A stretch of 7,935 bases of DNA from positions 1 through 7,935 of the forward strand of contig JAOTWK010000149.1 in the NCBI GenBank assembly GCA_029862935.1. The letters run 5' to 3'. The stretch comes from Gemmatimonadota bacterium (GTDB lineage: Bacteria > Gemmatimonadota > Gemmatimonadetes > Gemmatimonadales > GWC2-71-9). Below are positions 1-6,445 of the stretch, in pieces (the first letter of the stretch is position 1; every line of letters begins with the position of its first letter). A program made the position numbers and the translations under genes. Under the pieces are notes generated by a model. The model had not been told where the DNA came from and ran no database searches. It saw only the letters and a list, made by a program, of their open reading frames with translations.

Positions 1-729
1 CACCTCGGCGACGAAGCCCACTGGGACGACGATCCCGATGACAACCCGATGCCGGCGCTGGGCGAAGCGAGTGCCGCCATGACCAGCCAGGTCTGCTCGG
101 GGTGTCACGTCAACAGCCACCAGCAGTCGATGCGCGAGCGCAACGTTCACTACGAGAGCGACGTCGCCTGCGTCGATTGCCACCAGGTCCACGACAACGC
201 GCACGACTCGCTGCTCAAGCGCAACGAGACCGAGCTCTGCCTGGAGTGCCACACCGAGGTCGAAGCTCAGTTCGCGCTGCCGTACCGGCACCCGGTGAAC
301 GACGCCATCGTCAAGTGCAGCGAGTGCCACCTCTCGCTGGACGTGACGCGCGCGGAGCTGTCGCGCTGGAACACCAACAACCCCTGCTACACGTGCCACA
401 AGGAGTTCCAGGGACCGTTCCCCTACGAGCACCAGGCTACGGTGGACTACTCGACGCACGAGGGCGCCTGCCTGGCCTGCCACGAGGCGCACGGAGCCAG
501 CAACCCGCGCCTGCTCAAACAGCCCTACGCGGGGCCGCACTACAGCCTGTGCTCGCAGTGCCACACGGTGCCCCTGCACAATTCCAACAGCAAGCACGGG
601 ACGCAGTGGGCGAGCGTGCCGTGCAACGAATGCCACGTCGACATCCACGGATCGTACACGAGCCGGAACTTCCTCTCGCCGTCGCTCGACGCGCAGGGGT
701 GCTTCGTGTTCGCGTGCCACCAGAAGTAG
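1..729 (+). CDS. MtrA/DmsE-type periplasmic multiheme c-type cytochrome, 5'-truncated
   Basis: The frame is open from the first base, so the N-terminus, including any signal peptide, lies outside the window; the internal ATG at 49 is unlikely to be the true start. The visible 242 residues carry eight CXXCH sites (CSGCH at 94-108, then CVDCH, CLECH, CSECH, CYTCH, CLACH, CSQCH, CNECH) and a final CX4CH at 700-720. Landmarks such as YRHPV, GPFPYEH, EAHGASNPRLLK and CNECHVDIHGS resemble the DmsE/MtrA decaheme family, whose members sit in the periplasm and plug into an MtrB-type barrel to carry electrons across the outer membrane. The barrel gene follows 9 nt after the stop, as expected for that pair. 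If CNECH is the family's usual last heme, two hemes are missing upstream and the CX4CH site is an extra; that alignment is from memory. A Geobacter-type periplasmic octaheme of a porin-cytochrome complex is the alternative. Confidence 0.9.
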   Translation, partial: HLGDEAHWDDDPDDNPMPALGEASAAMTSQVCSGCHVNSHQQSMRERNVHYESDVACVDCHQVHDNAHDSLLKRNETELCLECHTEVEAQFALPYRHPVNDAIVKCSECHLSLDVTRAELSRWNTNNPCYTCHKEFQGPFPYEHQATVDYSTHEGACLACHEAHGASNPRLLKQPYAGPHYSLCSQCHTVPLHNSNSKHGTQWASVPCNECHVDIHGSYTSRNFLSPSLDAQGCFVFACHQK

Positions 730-738
730 GTCGAAACC

Positions 739-2301
739 ATGAGAGCGGCTGCAACGCGCATACTCCTGATCGCGGCGGGCTTCGCGCTCCTCGCCGGTCC
801 CGCGCCGGCCGGCACCTATGACGCGGCGATCAAGATTGGCGCCATCATCTTTGACGAGGAGGGCGACCTCTCCGCCGTCCAGGAGACTCAGAACATCTAC
901 GACGGATTCTCGCTCTCCCGCCTCTACTTGGCCGGGACGGTGGACCCGCGCAACACGTTCCGCCTCGACCTGACCGAGGCCAACCTGGACAGCCGCAAGG
1001 GCACGCTCCTGTACCGCATGCCCGGCGTGGTCAAGTTCACCGCCGCCTACGACCAGCACCGCCAGGTGTACGACGCCGACCGCGCGGTGACCTCGGACCG
1101 CAACGACTGGCGCTTCGGCCTGGACGTGGGCACCAACAAGTCGTGGCTCCTGCGAACCTATTTCAACGCGCAGCAACGCGACGGCGCCCGCCTGGGTTAC
1201 CCCGACGGGACGGCCAGCATCCTGGGTGACCGCTACGAGAACAAGCTGCTCGCGGGCGGCGCCGACCTGGAGTTCCGGCCCGGGCCCTGGCGTCTGGCCG
1301 TGGCCTACGACTACTCGAAGTTCACCAACGACCTCGCGTCCGTCACCGACCGCACCGGCAACGTCGTCTCGGTGCGCGCGTTCGGCCCCTGCTACTTCGC
1401 GCCCGACCGGTATACGCACATGCTGCGCGCCAGCTACGGCAAGAGCGAGCAACCGGACAGCAGCCTGGACTACGAGCTCTACAACTTCCAGTACACCGGT
1501 GTGTTGCGCGTCATTGACCCGGTGCGGTTCAAGTACAACCTCTACCTCAACCGCATCGACAACAAGTCCACGAAACTCTATACGGACAACATCCAGAACA
1601 ACTTCGACCTGGTCTGGTACACCGGCTACGGCGAACTCTTCGGCGGCTACGGCTACCAGCTGAACGACGACGACCGCTCCATTACGAAGTACGACGTCTA
1701 CCGCCTGGGAGGTACGCTGCGCTGGCAGAACCAGGTGACGGCGAAGGTGAGCTACGCCAACCGCACCAAGGACGACGAGGCCAAGCGCACGCTGCTGCAG
1801 GACATGGAGGCCGAACAGGTGCGCGCGACCCTAGAGGTCAAGCCCATCGACGACCTCGTCATCGGCGGGCGTTTCATCGACCGGCGGCGCGAGTTTCCCG
1901 ACGTGGGCGTGAAGAGCGAGGGCTCGGTCGCCGGCGGATTCGCCAACTACCGCATGGCCGGCTGGGGCGCGCTGGCGGCAGACTACACGTACTACGACGA
2001 GGAATACGACAACTTGTACGGGCGCTTCCAGACCGCGACCCATGCGGTGACGGGCCGCATCGACTGTGACTACGTCGAGAACCTGTTCCTGAGGGCCGCG
2101 GTGACCTACCTCAAGGTCGAAGAGGATCTGGACATCGAGAAATCGATTCTTTCGTTCGAGGGGATGTATACGGTGGCGGACGACTACCACCTGGAGATCA
2201 AGTACAACGTCTATAACTACGACGACTTCGTCGTTCTGGACCGCTACTACACGGCGAACGTCGTGTGGGTGAACGTGGCCTGGGACCTGCACTTCGAGTG
2301 A
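739..2301 (+). CDS. MtrB/PioB-like outer-membrane beta-barrel of a porin-cytochrome conduit
   Basis: The 520-residue protein has a Sec signal peptide (hydrophobic stretch at about 8-24, likely cut after APA, before GTYDA). The rest is alternating polar and aromatic residues rich in Tyr, Asp and Arg, typical of amphipathic beta strands separated by charged turns. It ends in VNVAWDLHFE, an aromatic-rich last strand as in outer-membrane barrels. The expected role is a sheath that inserts the preceding multiheme cytochrome through the outer membrane. Support is mainly the pattern plus its position between a periplasmic and a lipoprotein cytochrome, the order seen in porin-cytochrome operons. It is much shorter than Shewanella MtrB (about 700 residues) and lacks an N-terminal CXXC; its only cysteines are residues 218 and 443. 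No strong Shine-Dalgarno is seen in the 9-nt gap (GTCGAAACC), suggesting translational coupling to the upstream gene. Barrel: confident. MtrB-like function: likely. Confidence 0.85.
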   Translation: MRAAATRILLIAAGFALLAGPAPAGTYDAAIKIGAIIFDEEGDLSAVQETQNIYDGFSLSRLYLAGTVDPRNTFRLDLTEANLDSRKGTLLYRMPGVVKFTAAYDQHRQVYDADRAVTSDRNDWRFGLDVGTNKSWLLRTYFNAQQRDGARLGYPDGTASILGDRYENKLLAGGADLEFRPGPWRLAVAYDYSKFTNDLASVTDRTGNVVSVRAFGPCYFAPDRYTHMLRASYGKSEQPDSSLDYELYNFQYTGVLRVIDPVRFKYNLYLNRIDNKSTKLYTDNIQNNFDLVWYTGYGELFGGYGYQLNDDDRSITKYDVYRLGGTLRWQNQVTAKVSYANRTKDDEAKRTLLQDMEAEQVRATLEVKPIDDLVIGGRFIDRRREFPDVGVKSEGSVAGGFANYRMAGWGALAADYTYYDEEYDNLYGRFQTATHAVTGRIDCDYVENLFLRAAVTYLKVEEDLDIEKSILSFEGMYTVADDYHLEIKYNVYNYDDFVVLDRYYTANVVWVNVAWDLHFE

Positions 2302-2337
2302 CGGACCGGTGCCGCTTTAGGAAGGAGCTGACCGAGC

Positions 2338-3441
2338 ATGAGAAGGATAGCGCAACTAATCGCCCTCGCCGCTCTCGCCGTGGCCGTGATCGCCGGCACG
2401 GGCTGCGAGCGCACGGTGACGGTACAGGAGACTGTCACAGAACCGGCGAACTGTTTCGACTGCCATAGCGACCAGAGCACATTCCTGGTGGCCGCGGAGA
2501 AGCAGTGGTCCAACTCCTGGCACGCGAGCGGCCGCACGCTGCACGAGAAGGTGAGGGACTGCAAGGACTGCCACACCAGCGAGGGCTTCGTCGCCAGGGC
2601 CGCCGGATCGCCGCTTCCGAGTTCGGTCACGATCGAGAACCCGACGGTGATCCACTGCTTCACGTGCCACGCGCCGCACACCAACGGCGACCTGCGGCTG
2701 CGCTGGACCGCGCCCTATACGCTCGAGGACGGCACGAGTTACAACATCGGCGCCAGCAATCTGTGCGCCTCCTGTCACCACTCGCGCGCCGACGTGGCGT
2801 CGCGGACCGCTCCGACGTACGGCCTCTACGACCGCTGGGGTCCCCACCACGGCCCGCAGAGCGACTTGCTCATGGGAACGAACGGATATGAGTACGCCAG
2901 TTATACGTACGATGACCTGACGTTTCACCGTAACACGCCCTTGGACGACGGGAGTAACGACGGCTGCCTGAAGTGCCACTTCAAGACGGAGCTCAACGCC
3001 GTCGTCGGTGGTCACTCGTTCAACATGGAGTATGACCTCTTCGGAGAAGAGGTCTTCAACTTCGGCGGGTGCGACAACGGAGCCTGCCACGACGGCGCTA
3101 TCGAAGATTTGGACGACGGCTTCAACTACCAGACCGTCCAGGACAGCGTGGAGACGATGCTGGTCACGCTCCGGGGTCTTCTGGTAGCGGGTGGGTTGCT
3201 CACCGACAGCACGGGCCTGCCCGTGGGCACCTCGAGCAACCGGTTTTACACGTCGGCCGACAGCGCCGGCGCGGTGTGGAACTTCCTGATCGTCGAAGAG
3301 GACCGCAGTCACGGTGTGCACAACTCGAAGTACATCATCGGGCTGCTCGACTCCGCGATCAAGTTCATGCAGGGAACGCTTTCCTCGCCGGCGCCCGTGG
3401 CCACGCGGCGCGGCGACGACGTTCCCGGCGCGTCGCACTAG
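2338..3441 (+). CDS. Lipoprotein multiheme c-type cytochrome, probable outer-surface partner of the conduit
   Basis: The 367-residue protein starts with a lipoprotein-type signal: MRR, a hydrophobic core, then AGTGC with the candidate lipidated Cys at residue 23. The -3 Gly makes the lipobox slightly off consensus. Five CXXCH sites follow at residues 39 (CFDCH), 75 (CKDCH), 107 (CFTCH), 143 (CASCH) and 210 (CLKCH), and a CX4CH (CDNGACH) at 245. After the hemes comes a region of about 100 residues that looks helical, carrying DRSHGVHN at 322-329 and ending in a disordered tail. Its place after the barrel gene suggests the extracellular terminal cytochrome, the position of MtrC or OmcB, though it is smaller than both and not recognisably the same family. 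A good Shine-Dalgarno (AGGAAGGAG, 2319-2327) lies 10 nt before the ATG, 36 nt after the barrel stop, and a hairpin terminator follows. A periplasm-facing lipoprotein or an uncharacterised reductase remains possible. Confidence 0.85.
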   Translation: MRRIAQLIALAALAVAVIAGTGCERTVTVQETVTEPANCFDCHSDQSTFLVAAEKQWSNSWHASGRTLHEKVRDCKDCHTSEGFVARAAGSPLPSSVTIENPTVIHCFTCHAPHTNGDLRLRWTAPYTLEDGTSYNIGASNLCASCHHSRADVASRTAPTYGLYDRWGPHHGPQSDLLMGTNGYEYASYTYDDLTFHRNTPLDDGSNDGCLKCHFKTELNAVVGGHSFNMEYDLFGEEVFNFGGCDNGACHDGAIEDLDDGFNYQTVQDSVETMLVTLRGLLVAGGLLTDSTGLPVGTSSNRFYTSADSAGAVWNFLIVEEDRSHGVHNSKYIIGLLDSAIKFMQGTLSSPAPVATRRGDDVPGASH

Positions 3442-3475
3442 CATCCGGTCGGGGCGCATCAGACTCTTGCTCGGT

Positions 3476-3510
3476 CGGGCGGGGCTCTTCGGAGCCCCGC
3501 CCGTTCTTTC
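3476..3510 (+). terminator. Rho-independent terminator of the porin-cytochrome operon
   Basis: A perfect 12-bp GC-rich stem (3476-3487 paired with 3492-3503) is closed by a TTCG tetraloop and followed by the T-rich run TTCTTTCC. It lies 34 nt after the stop codon of the lipoprotein cytochrome. It should separate that operon from the promoter and genes downstream. Confidence 0.93.
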
Positions 3511-3556
3511 CTCGCCGCCGTTCGAAAACGCATCGGTGCGGTGCGAGTTCTGGTCT

Positions 3557-3605
3557 CGTTGACAAAAGCAACGGTTGCAGCCGGCGACCGTTGACAAGCA
3601 CAACG
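3557..3605. promoter_or_regulatory. Two direct copies of a dyad operator-like site
   Basis: Two 17-bp sites, 3557-3573 and 3589-3605, share 14 of 17 bases; each has the form CGTTG-N7-CAACG and they repeat with a 32-bp period, about three helical turns. The inner half-sites also form a wider inverted repeat (3569-3578 against 3584-3593, one mismatch). The second copy covers the -35 hexamer of the promoter. The first is centred near -62 from the inferred start of transcription. This is what binding sites for a dimeric regulator look like, but no regulator is encoded here and the family is unknown. Confidence 0.6.
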
Positions 3606-3620
3606 ACCGGGCCCTAATAT
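3591..3620 (+). promoter_or_regulatory. Sigma-70-like promoter of the cytochrome c/b fusion operon
   Basis: TTGACA (3591-3596) matches the -35 consensus exactly. After an 18-nt spacer comes TAATAT (3615-3620), a good -10 and one of the few AT-rich spots in the region. Transcription would start near 3627, leaving a leader of about 60 nt before the ATG at 3687. The upstream terminator makes an independent promoter here expected. Confidence 0.75.
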
Positions 3621-3671
3621 ACGGATAGACAGCTCCGCTACTGGGCGGGCCCGATAAGGACGCTTCGGATC

Positions 3672-3676
3672 AGGGG
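3672..3676 (+). promoter_or_regulatory. Ribosome binding site that decides the start of the c/b fusion
   Basis: AGGGG lies 10 nt before the ATG at 3687 but only 1 nt before an in-frame TTG at 3678. The spacing favours the ATG, which also gives a normal signal peptide start (MVARFPSF). Confidence 0.6.
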
Positions 3677-3686
3677 TTTGCGCTTC

Positions 3687-5783
3687 ATGGTCGCACGTTT
3701 CCCATCGTTCCTCTCGCGGTCGCGTGGTTTCGCGACCGTCCTCCTGGCCGCGGCCGCGGTGGCTTCGTCCACGCCCGCCCTCGCGCAGACGGACAACGAG
3801 AGCTGCCTCGACTGCCACGACGACGCCGACCTCGAGAGCGCCGACGGGCGCTCCGTGGGCGTCTCGCCCAAGGTTTTCGCGGCCAGCGTGCACGGCGACC
3901 TCGACTGTGTCGAGTGCCACGCCGCGCCGGGCGATTTCGAAGACGAGCCGCACTGGTCGAGCTACGTGTTGGTCGACTGCGCCGAGTGCCACGACGACGT
4001 GGCCGAGGAGTTCGACGGGAGCGTGCACCACGTGGGCCGGCGCGGCCGCAGCGACCGCGTGGTCGCCTGCGACGACTGCCACGGCACGCACGACATCCTT
4101 TCCGCCGGCGAGGCCGCAGCGCCGACCTACAAGCACAACATCCCCGCGCTGTGCGGGCGCTGCCACGGCGAGGAGTCCGTTGTCACCGAGTATTTCGTGC
4201 GCCTGCCCGTGAGCCTGCCCAACTATCTCGCCTCGGTGCACGGGCAGGGATGGCAGAACGGAGACGGACATACCGGGCGCCGCTGGAACGAGGGCGTGAC
4301 GGCCGTGTGCACGGACTGCCACGGCGTGCACGGCCTGCGCGCGCCGGATGACCCGCGCTCGTCGACGTATCGCACCAACATCGCCGCCACCTGCGGCGCC
4401 TGCCACGAGGATATCGCCCTCGAGTACGGCAACTCGATCCACGGCCGGGCGGTCGCGCTGGGCATCCTGGACTCGCCCACCTGCACGGACTGCCACGACG
4501 AGCACCTGATCGAAGACCCGCGCGCAGCCGATGCGCGCCAGAACCCGGAGCACCGCGCGCGCGAGCTCTGCGGCGACTGCCACACCAACCCCCGCATGGC
4601 CTCGAAATACGGCGTCGTCGCGGGCGTGGTCCAGTCCTACCTCGACAGCTACCACGGGTGGGCCGTCTCGCGCGGAAGCGACCTCGTCGCCACCTGCACC
4701 GATTGCCACGATGTGCACGAGATCCGCAGCCCGCTGGACCCCGCTTCCAACGTCCACCCCGCCAACGTCACCACGACCTGCGGAAAGTGCCACGAGGGCG
4801 CCAACCCGACCTTCGCGCAGAGCTACACGCACGCGGGCGCGCTGGCCGTCCGCAGACCCCACGGATGGGTCCGCTACGTCTATCTGTGGCTCATCGCGAT
4901 CGTCCTGGGCGGCATGGCCCTCCACAACTTCGTCGTCGCCCGCTACGAGCTCCGGCGCCACTTCCGCCGCCGCGGCCGCGAGCCCTACGTGCAGCGCTGG
5001 CGGCGCGCCGAGCGCCTGCAGCACGTGGTGCTGCTCACGACTTTCTTCGGCCTGGCCATCACCGGGTTCGCCCTGCGCTACCCCGACCAGTGGTGGGTCC
5101 GTCTCATGGGGCTCGCCGGCAACGAACTGCTGCGCGCATACATCCACCGCGTCTTTGCCGTGATCATGGTGGGCGTCGCGGTGTATCATGGGATATGGAT
5201 CATCGTCACGCGGCGCGGGAGGCGGGCGATCGGCGGCATGGTCCCGCGCTACTTCGACGTGTCGCACGCCCTGCAGAATATGGCTTTCCACCTGGGCTGG
5301 CGGCCCACCCGCCCCGCCTTCGGCAGGTTCGACTACACGCAGAAGGCGGAGTACTGGGCCGTGGTCTGGGGCACGGTGGTGATGGCGCTGACGGGATCCA
5401 TCTTGTGGTATCCTACGGTGGCCACGAGCTGGATGCCCGCGTGGGCGGTGCGCGTGGCGGAGGTGATCCACTTCTACGAGGCGATTCTCGCCGTTTCCGC
5501 CATCATCATCTGGCACTTGTTCTACGTGATCTTCATGCCGTCCGAGTACCCGATGAGCACCACCTGGATCGACGGTCGCATGCCAGCCGATGAGTGGAAA
5601 AAGATGCACCGTGCGGAGTACGATGCGGAAGGACCGGGGGCGATCGTGCCTCCGGAGGGAGAAGACCTGGTGACCGCGGCCGACGTTCGGCCGCTCGAGC
5701 CCGCGGCGAAGGAATCGTCGCGGGGAGAAGAACCGCGTGATGTCGAGTCTGGTTCCAAACCCGGAGGAGGAGAAACCAAATGA
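3687..5783 (+). CDS. Undecaheme cytochrome c fused to a diheme-type cytochrome b membrane domain (CbcL-like quinol oxidase module)
   Basis: The 698-residue protein has a Sec signal peptide (likely cut after ALA, before QTDNES). A periplasmic domain with eleven CXXCH sites follows (first at residue 40, last at 365), and then five predicted membrane helices (about 394-420, 443-465, 480-507, and two more). Helix 3 carries His487 and His501 in an IHR-X11-YH pattern. The 14-residue spacing is that of the b-heme ligands in the FdnI/HydC family; further His residues are in helices 1 (LHNF), 2 (His446) and 5. Arg-rich loops after helices 1 and 3 place those loops in the cytoplasm. An acidic tail of about 75 residues ends there too. 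The architecture matches Geobacter CbcL, where a multiheme c domain is joined to an FdnI-like b domain and takes electrons from menaquinol. Here it probably passes them to periplasmic cytochromes. The start is ATG, with TTG at 3678 as the alternative. Confidence 0.9.
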   Translation: MVARFPSFLSRSRGFATVLLAAAAVASSTPALAQTDNESCLDCHDDADLESADGRSVGVSPKVFAASVHGDLDCVECHAAPGDFEDEPHWSSYVLVDCAECHDDVAEEFDGSVHHVGRRGRSDRVVACDDCHGTHDILSAGEAAAPTYKHNIPALCGRCHGEESVVTEYFVRLPVSLPNYLASVHGQGWQNGDGHTGRRWNEGVTAVCTDCHGVHGLRAPDDPRSSTYRTNIAATCGACHEDIALEYGNSIHGRAVALGILDSPTCTDCHDEHLIEDPRAADARQNPEHRARELCGDCHTNPRMASKYGVVAGVVQSYLDSYHGWAVSRGSDLVATCTDCHDVHEIRSPLDPASNVHPANVTTTCGKCHEGANPTFAQSYTHAGALAVRRPHGWVRYVYLWLIAIVLGGMALHNFVVARYELRRHFRRRGREPYVQRWRRAERLQHVVLLTTFFGLAITGFALRYPDQWWVRLMGLAGNELLRAYIHRVFAVIMVGVAVYHGIWIIVTRRGRRAIGGMVPRYFDVSHALQNMAFHLGWRPTRPAFGRFDYTQKAEYWAVVWGTVVMALTGSILWYPTVATSWMPAWAVRVAEVIHFYEAILAVSAIIIWHLFYVIFMPSEYPMSTTWIDGRMPADEWKKMHRAEYDAEGPGAIVPPEGEDLVTAADVRPLEPAAKESSRGEEPRDVESGSKPGGGETK
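5763..5772 (+). promoter_or_regulatory. Strong Shine-Dalgarno inside the end of the fusion gene
   Basis: GGAGGAGGAG sits 7 nt before the ATG of the tetraheme cytochrome, within the last codons of the preceding gene. It allows strong reinitiation at the ATGA overlap and suggests the small cytochrome is made in excess of its membrane partner. Confidence 0.75.
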
Positions 5784-6385
5784 GAAGGCTCTCGATTCTG
5801 GTGGCGCTGATCTTCGCCGCTTCGATCGTCGCCGGTCTGGCCGCGCTCGACGACGGGTCGGCGCTTGCCGGACAGCGGACGTTCGTCGGCGCGGCCAAGT
5901 GCAAGACGTGCCACAAGAAGCCGGAGAACGGCGAACAGTTCAAGATTTGGTCGGAGAGCGCGCACGCCAAGGCGTACGAGACGCTGGCTTCCGAAGCGGC
6001 CAAGAAGATCGCTGCGGATAAGGGCATCGCCGACCCCCAGAAGGCCGACGAATGCCTCTCCTGCCACGTGACCGGTCACGGCGTGGCGGCCGAGTTCCTC
6101 GGCAAGAAGTATGCGGTGACCGACGGCGTGGGCTGCGAGAGTTGTCATGGCGCGGGCGGCGACTACTACAAGAAGAAGACCATGATAGCCATCGCGGGGG
6201 GTGAAATCGACCGCGCCACCGTGGGGCTCGTCAAGCCCGACGAGAAGGTGTGCACGGGCTGTCACAACGACAAGAGCCCGACCTTCGAGAGCTTCGACTT
6301 CGCCGCGATGTCCAAGAAGATCGCGCACCCGATCCCCGAGGGTGCGGAGCGCACCGGCGCGGGCGGCGACGACGAAGAGGAATAG
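5780..6385 (+). CDS. Periplasmic tetraheme cytochrome c, c554-like
   Basis: The 201-residue protein has a signal peptide (hydrophobic core about 4-20, probable cut after ALA, before GQRTF) and four CXXCH sites at residues 41 (CKTCH), 92 (CLSCH), 119 (CESCH) and 158 (CTGCH). The opening FVGAAKCKTCH, the following KIWSESAHAKAYETL and the VTGHGV segment after the second heme are typical of the cytochrome c554 family. Members carry electrons in the periplasm; the founding one works in ammonia oxidation, but this context points to a shuttle between the inner-membrane c/b fusion and the outer-membrane conduit. The ATG overlaps the stop of the fusion gene by 4 nt (ATGA), so the two are translationally coupled. 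The body is lysine-rich and the protein ends in the acidic GGDDEEE. There is no membrane anchor besides the signal peptide, which argues against NapC/NrfH. A catalytic role cannot be excluded. Confidence 0.9.
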   Translation: MRRLSILVALIFAASIVAGLAALDDGSALAGQRTFVGAAKCKTCHKKPENGEQFKIWSESAHAKAYETLASEAAKKIAADKGIADPQKADECLSCHVTGHGVAAEFLGKKYAVTDGVGCESCHGAGGDYYKKKTMIAIAGGEIDRATVGLVKPDEKVCTGCHNDKSPTFESFDFAAMSKKIAHPIPEGAERTGAGGDDEEE

Positions 6386-6408
6386 GCCCGTATACTCGCT
6401 GTCTGGCC

Positions 6409-6445
6409 GTCGTGCCTCCGAGACCGGCCGTCTCGGAGGCACGAC
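6409..6445. terminator. Perfect 15-bp hairpin between convergent genes, probable bidirectional terminator
   Basis: Arms 6409-6423 and 6431-6445 are exact reverse complements around the 7-nt loop CCGGCCG. The right arm directly abuts the stop codon of the minus-strand gene (6446-6448), and the plus-strand gene ends 23 nt before the left arm. There is no clear T-run on either side, so intrinsic termination may be weak; it may also protect the 3' ends of both transcripts. Confidence 0.65.

Noticed and set aside
102..821. Plus-strand open frame overlapping the MtrA-like gene and the start of the barrel gene
   Set aside because: Arg/Pro-rich out-of-frame product with no motifs; it conflicts with two well-supported genes.
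2338..3441. Lipoprotein cytochrome as a NrfA nitrite reductase or hydroxylamine oxidoreductase
   Set aside because: No CXXCK catalytic heme site, the heme count differs, and it follows a barrel gene.
3559..3587. A second promoter using the upstream TTGACA at 3559-3564
   Set aside because: At the proper spacing the sequence is CGGCGA, not a -10. The hexamer is better explained as part of the repeated dyad.
2356..3603. 415-codon minus-strand open frame opposite the lipoprotein cytochrome
   Set aside because: No signal peptide, motif or plausible ribosome site, and it crosses the terminator. The opposite strand has six heme motifs and a lipoprotein signal.
3804..4793. Recurring TGCCAC-containing segments as a DNA repeat or CRISPR array
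   Set aside because: The repeats are codons for CXXCH in an open frame with irregular spacing and no spacer structure.
3459..5609. 716-codon open frame on the minus strand opposite the c/b fusion
   Set aside because: It is antisense to a clearly coding gene, its product is rich in Val, Ala, His, Arg and Gly with no recognisable domain, and it runs through the terminator and promoter region. Long antisense frames are common in GC-rich DNA.
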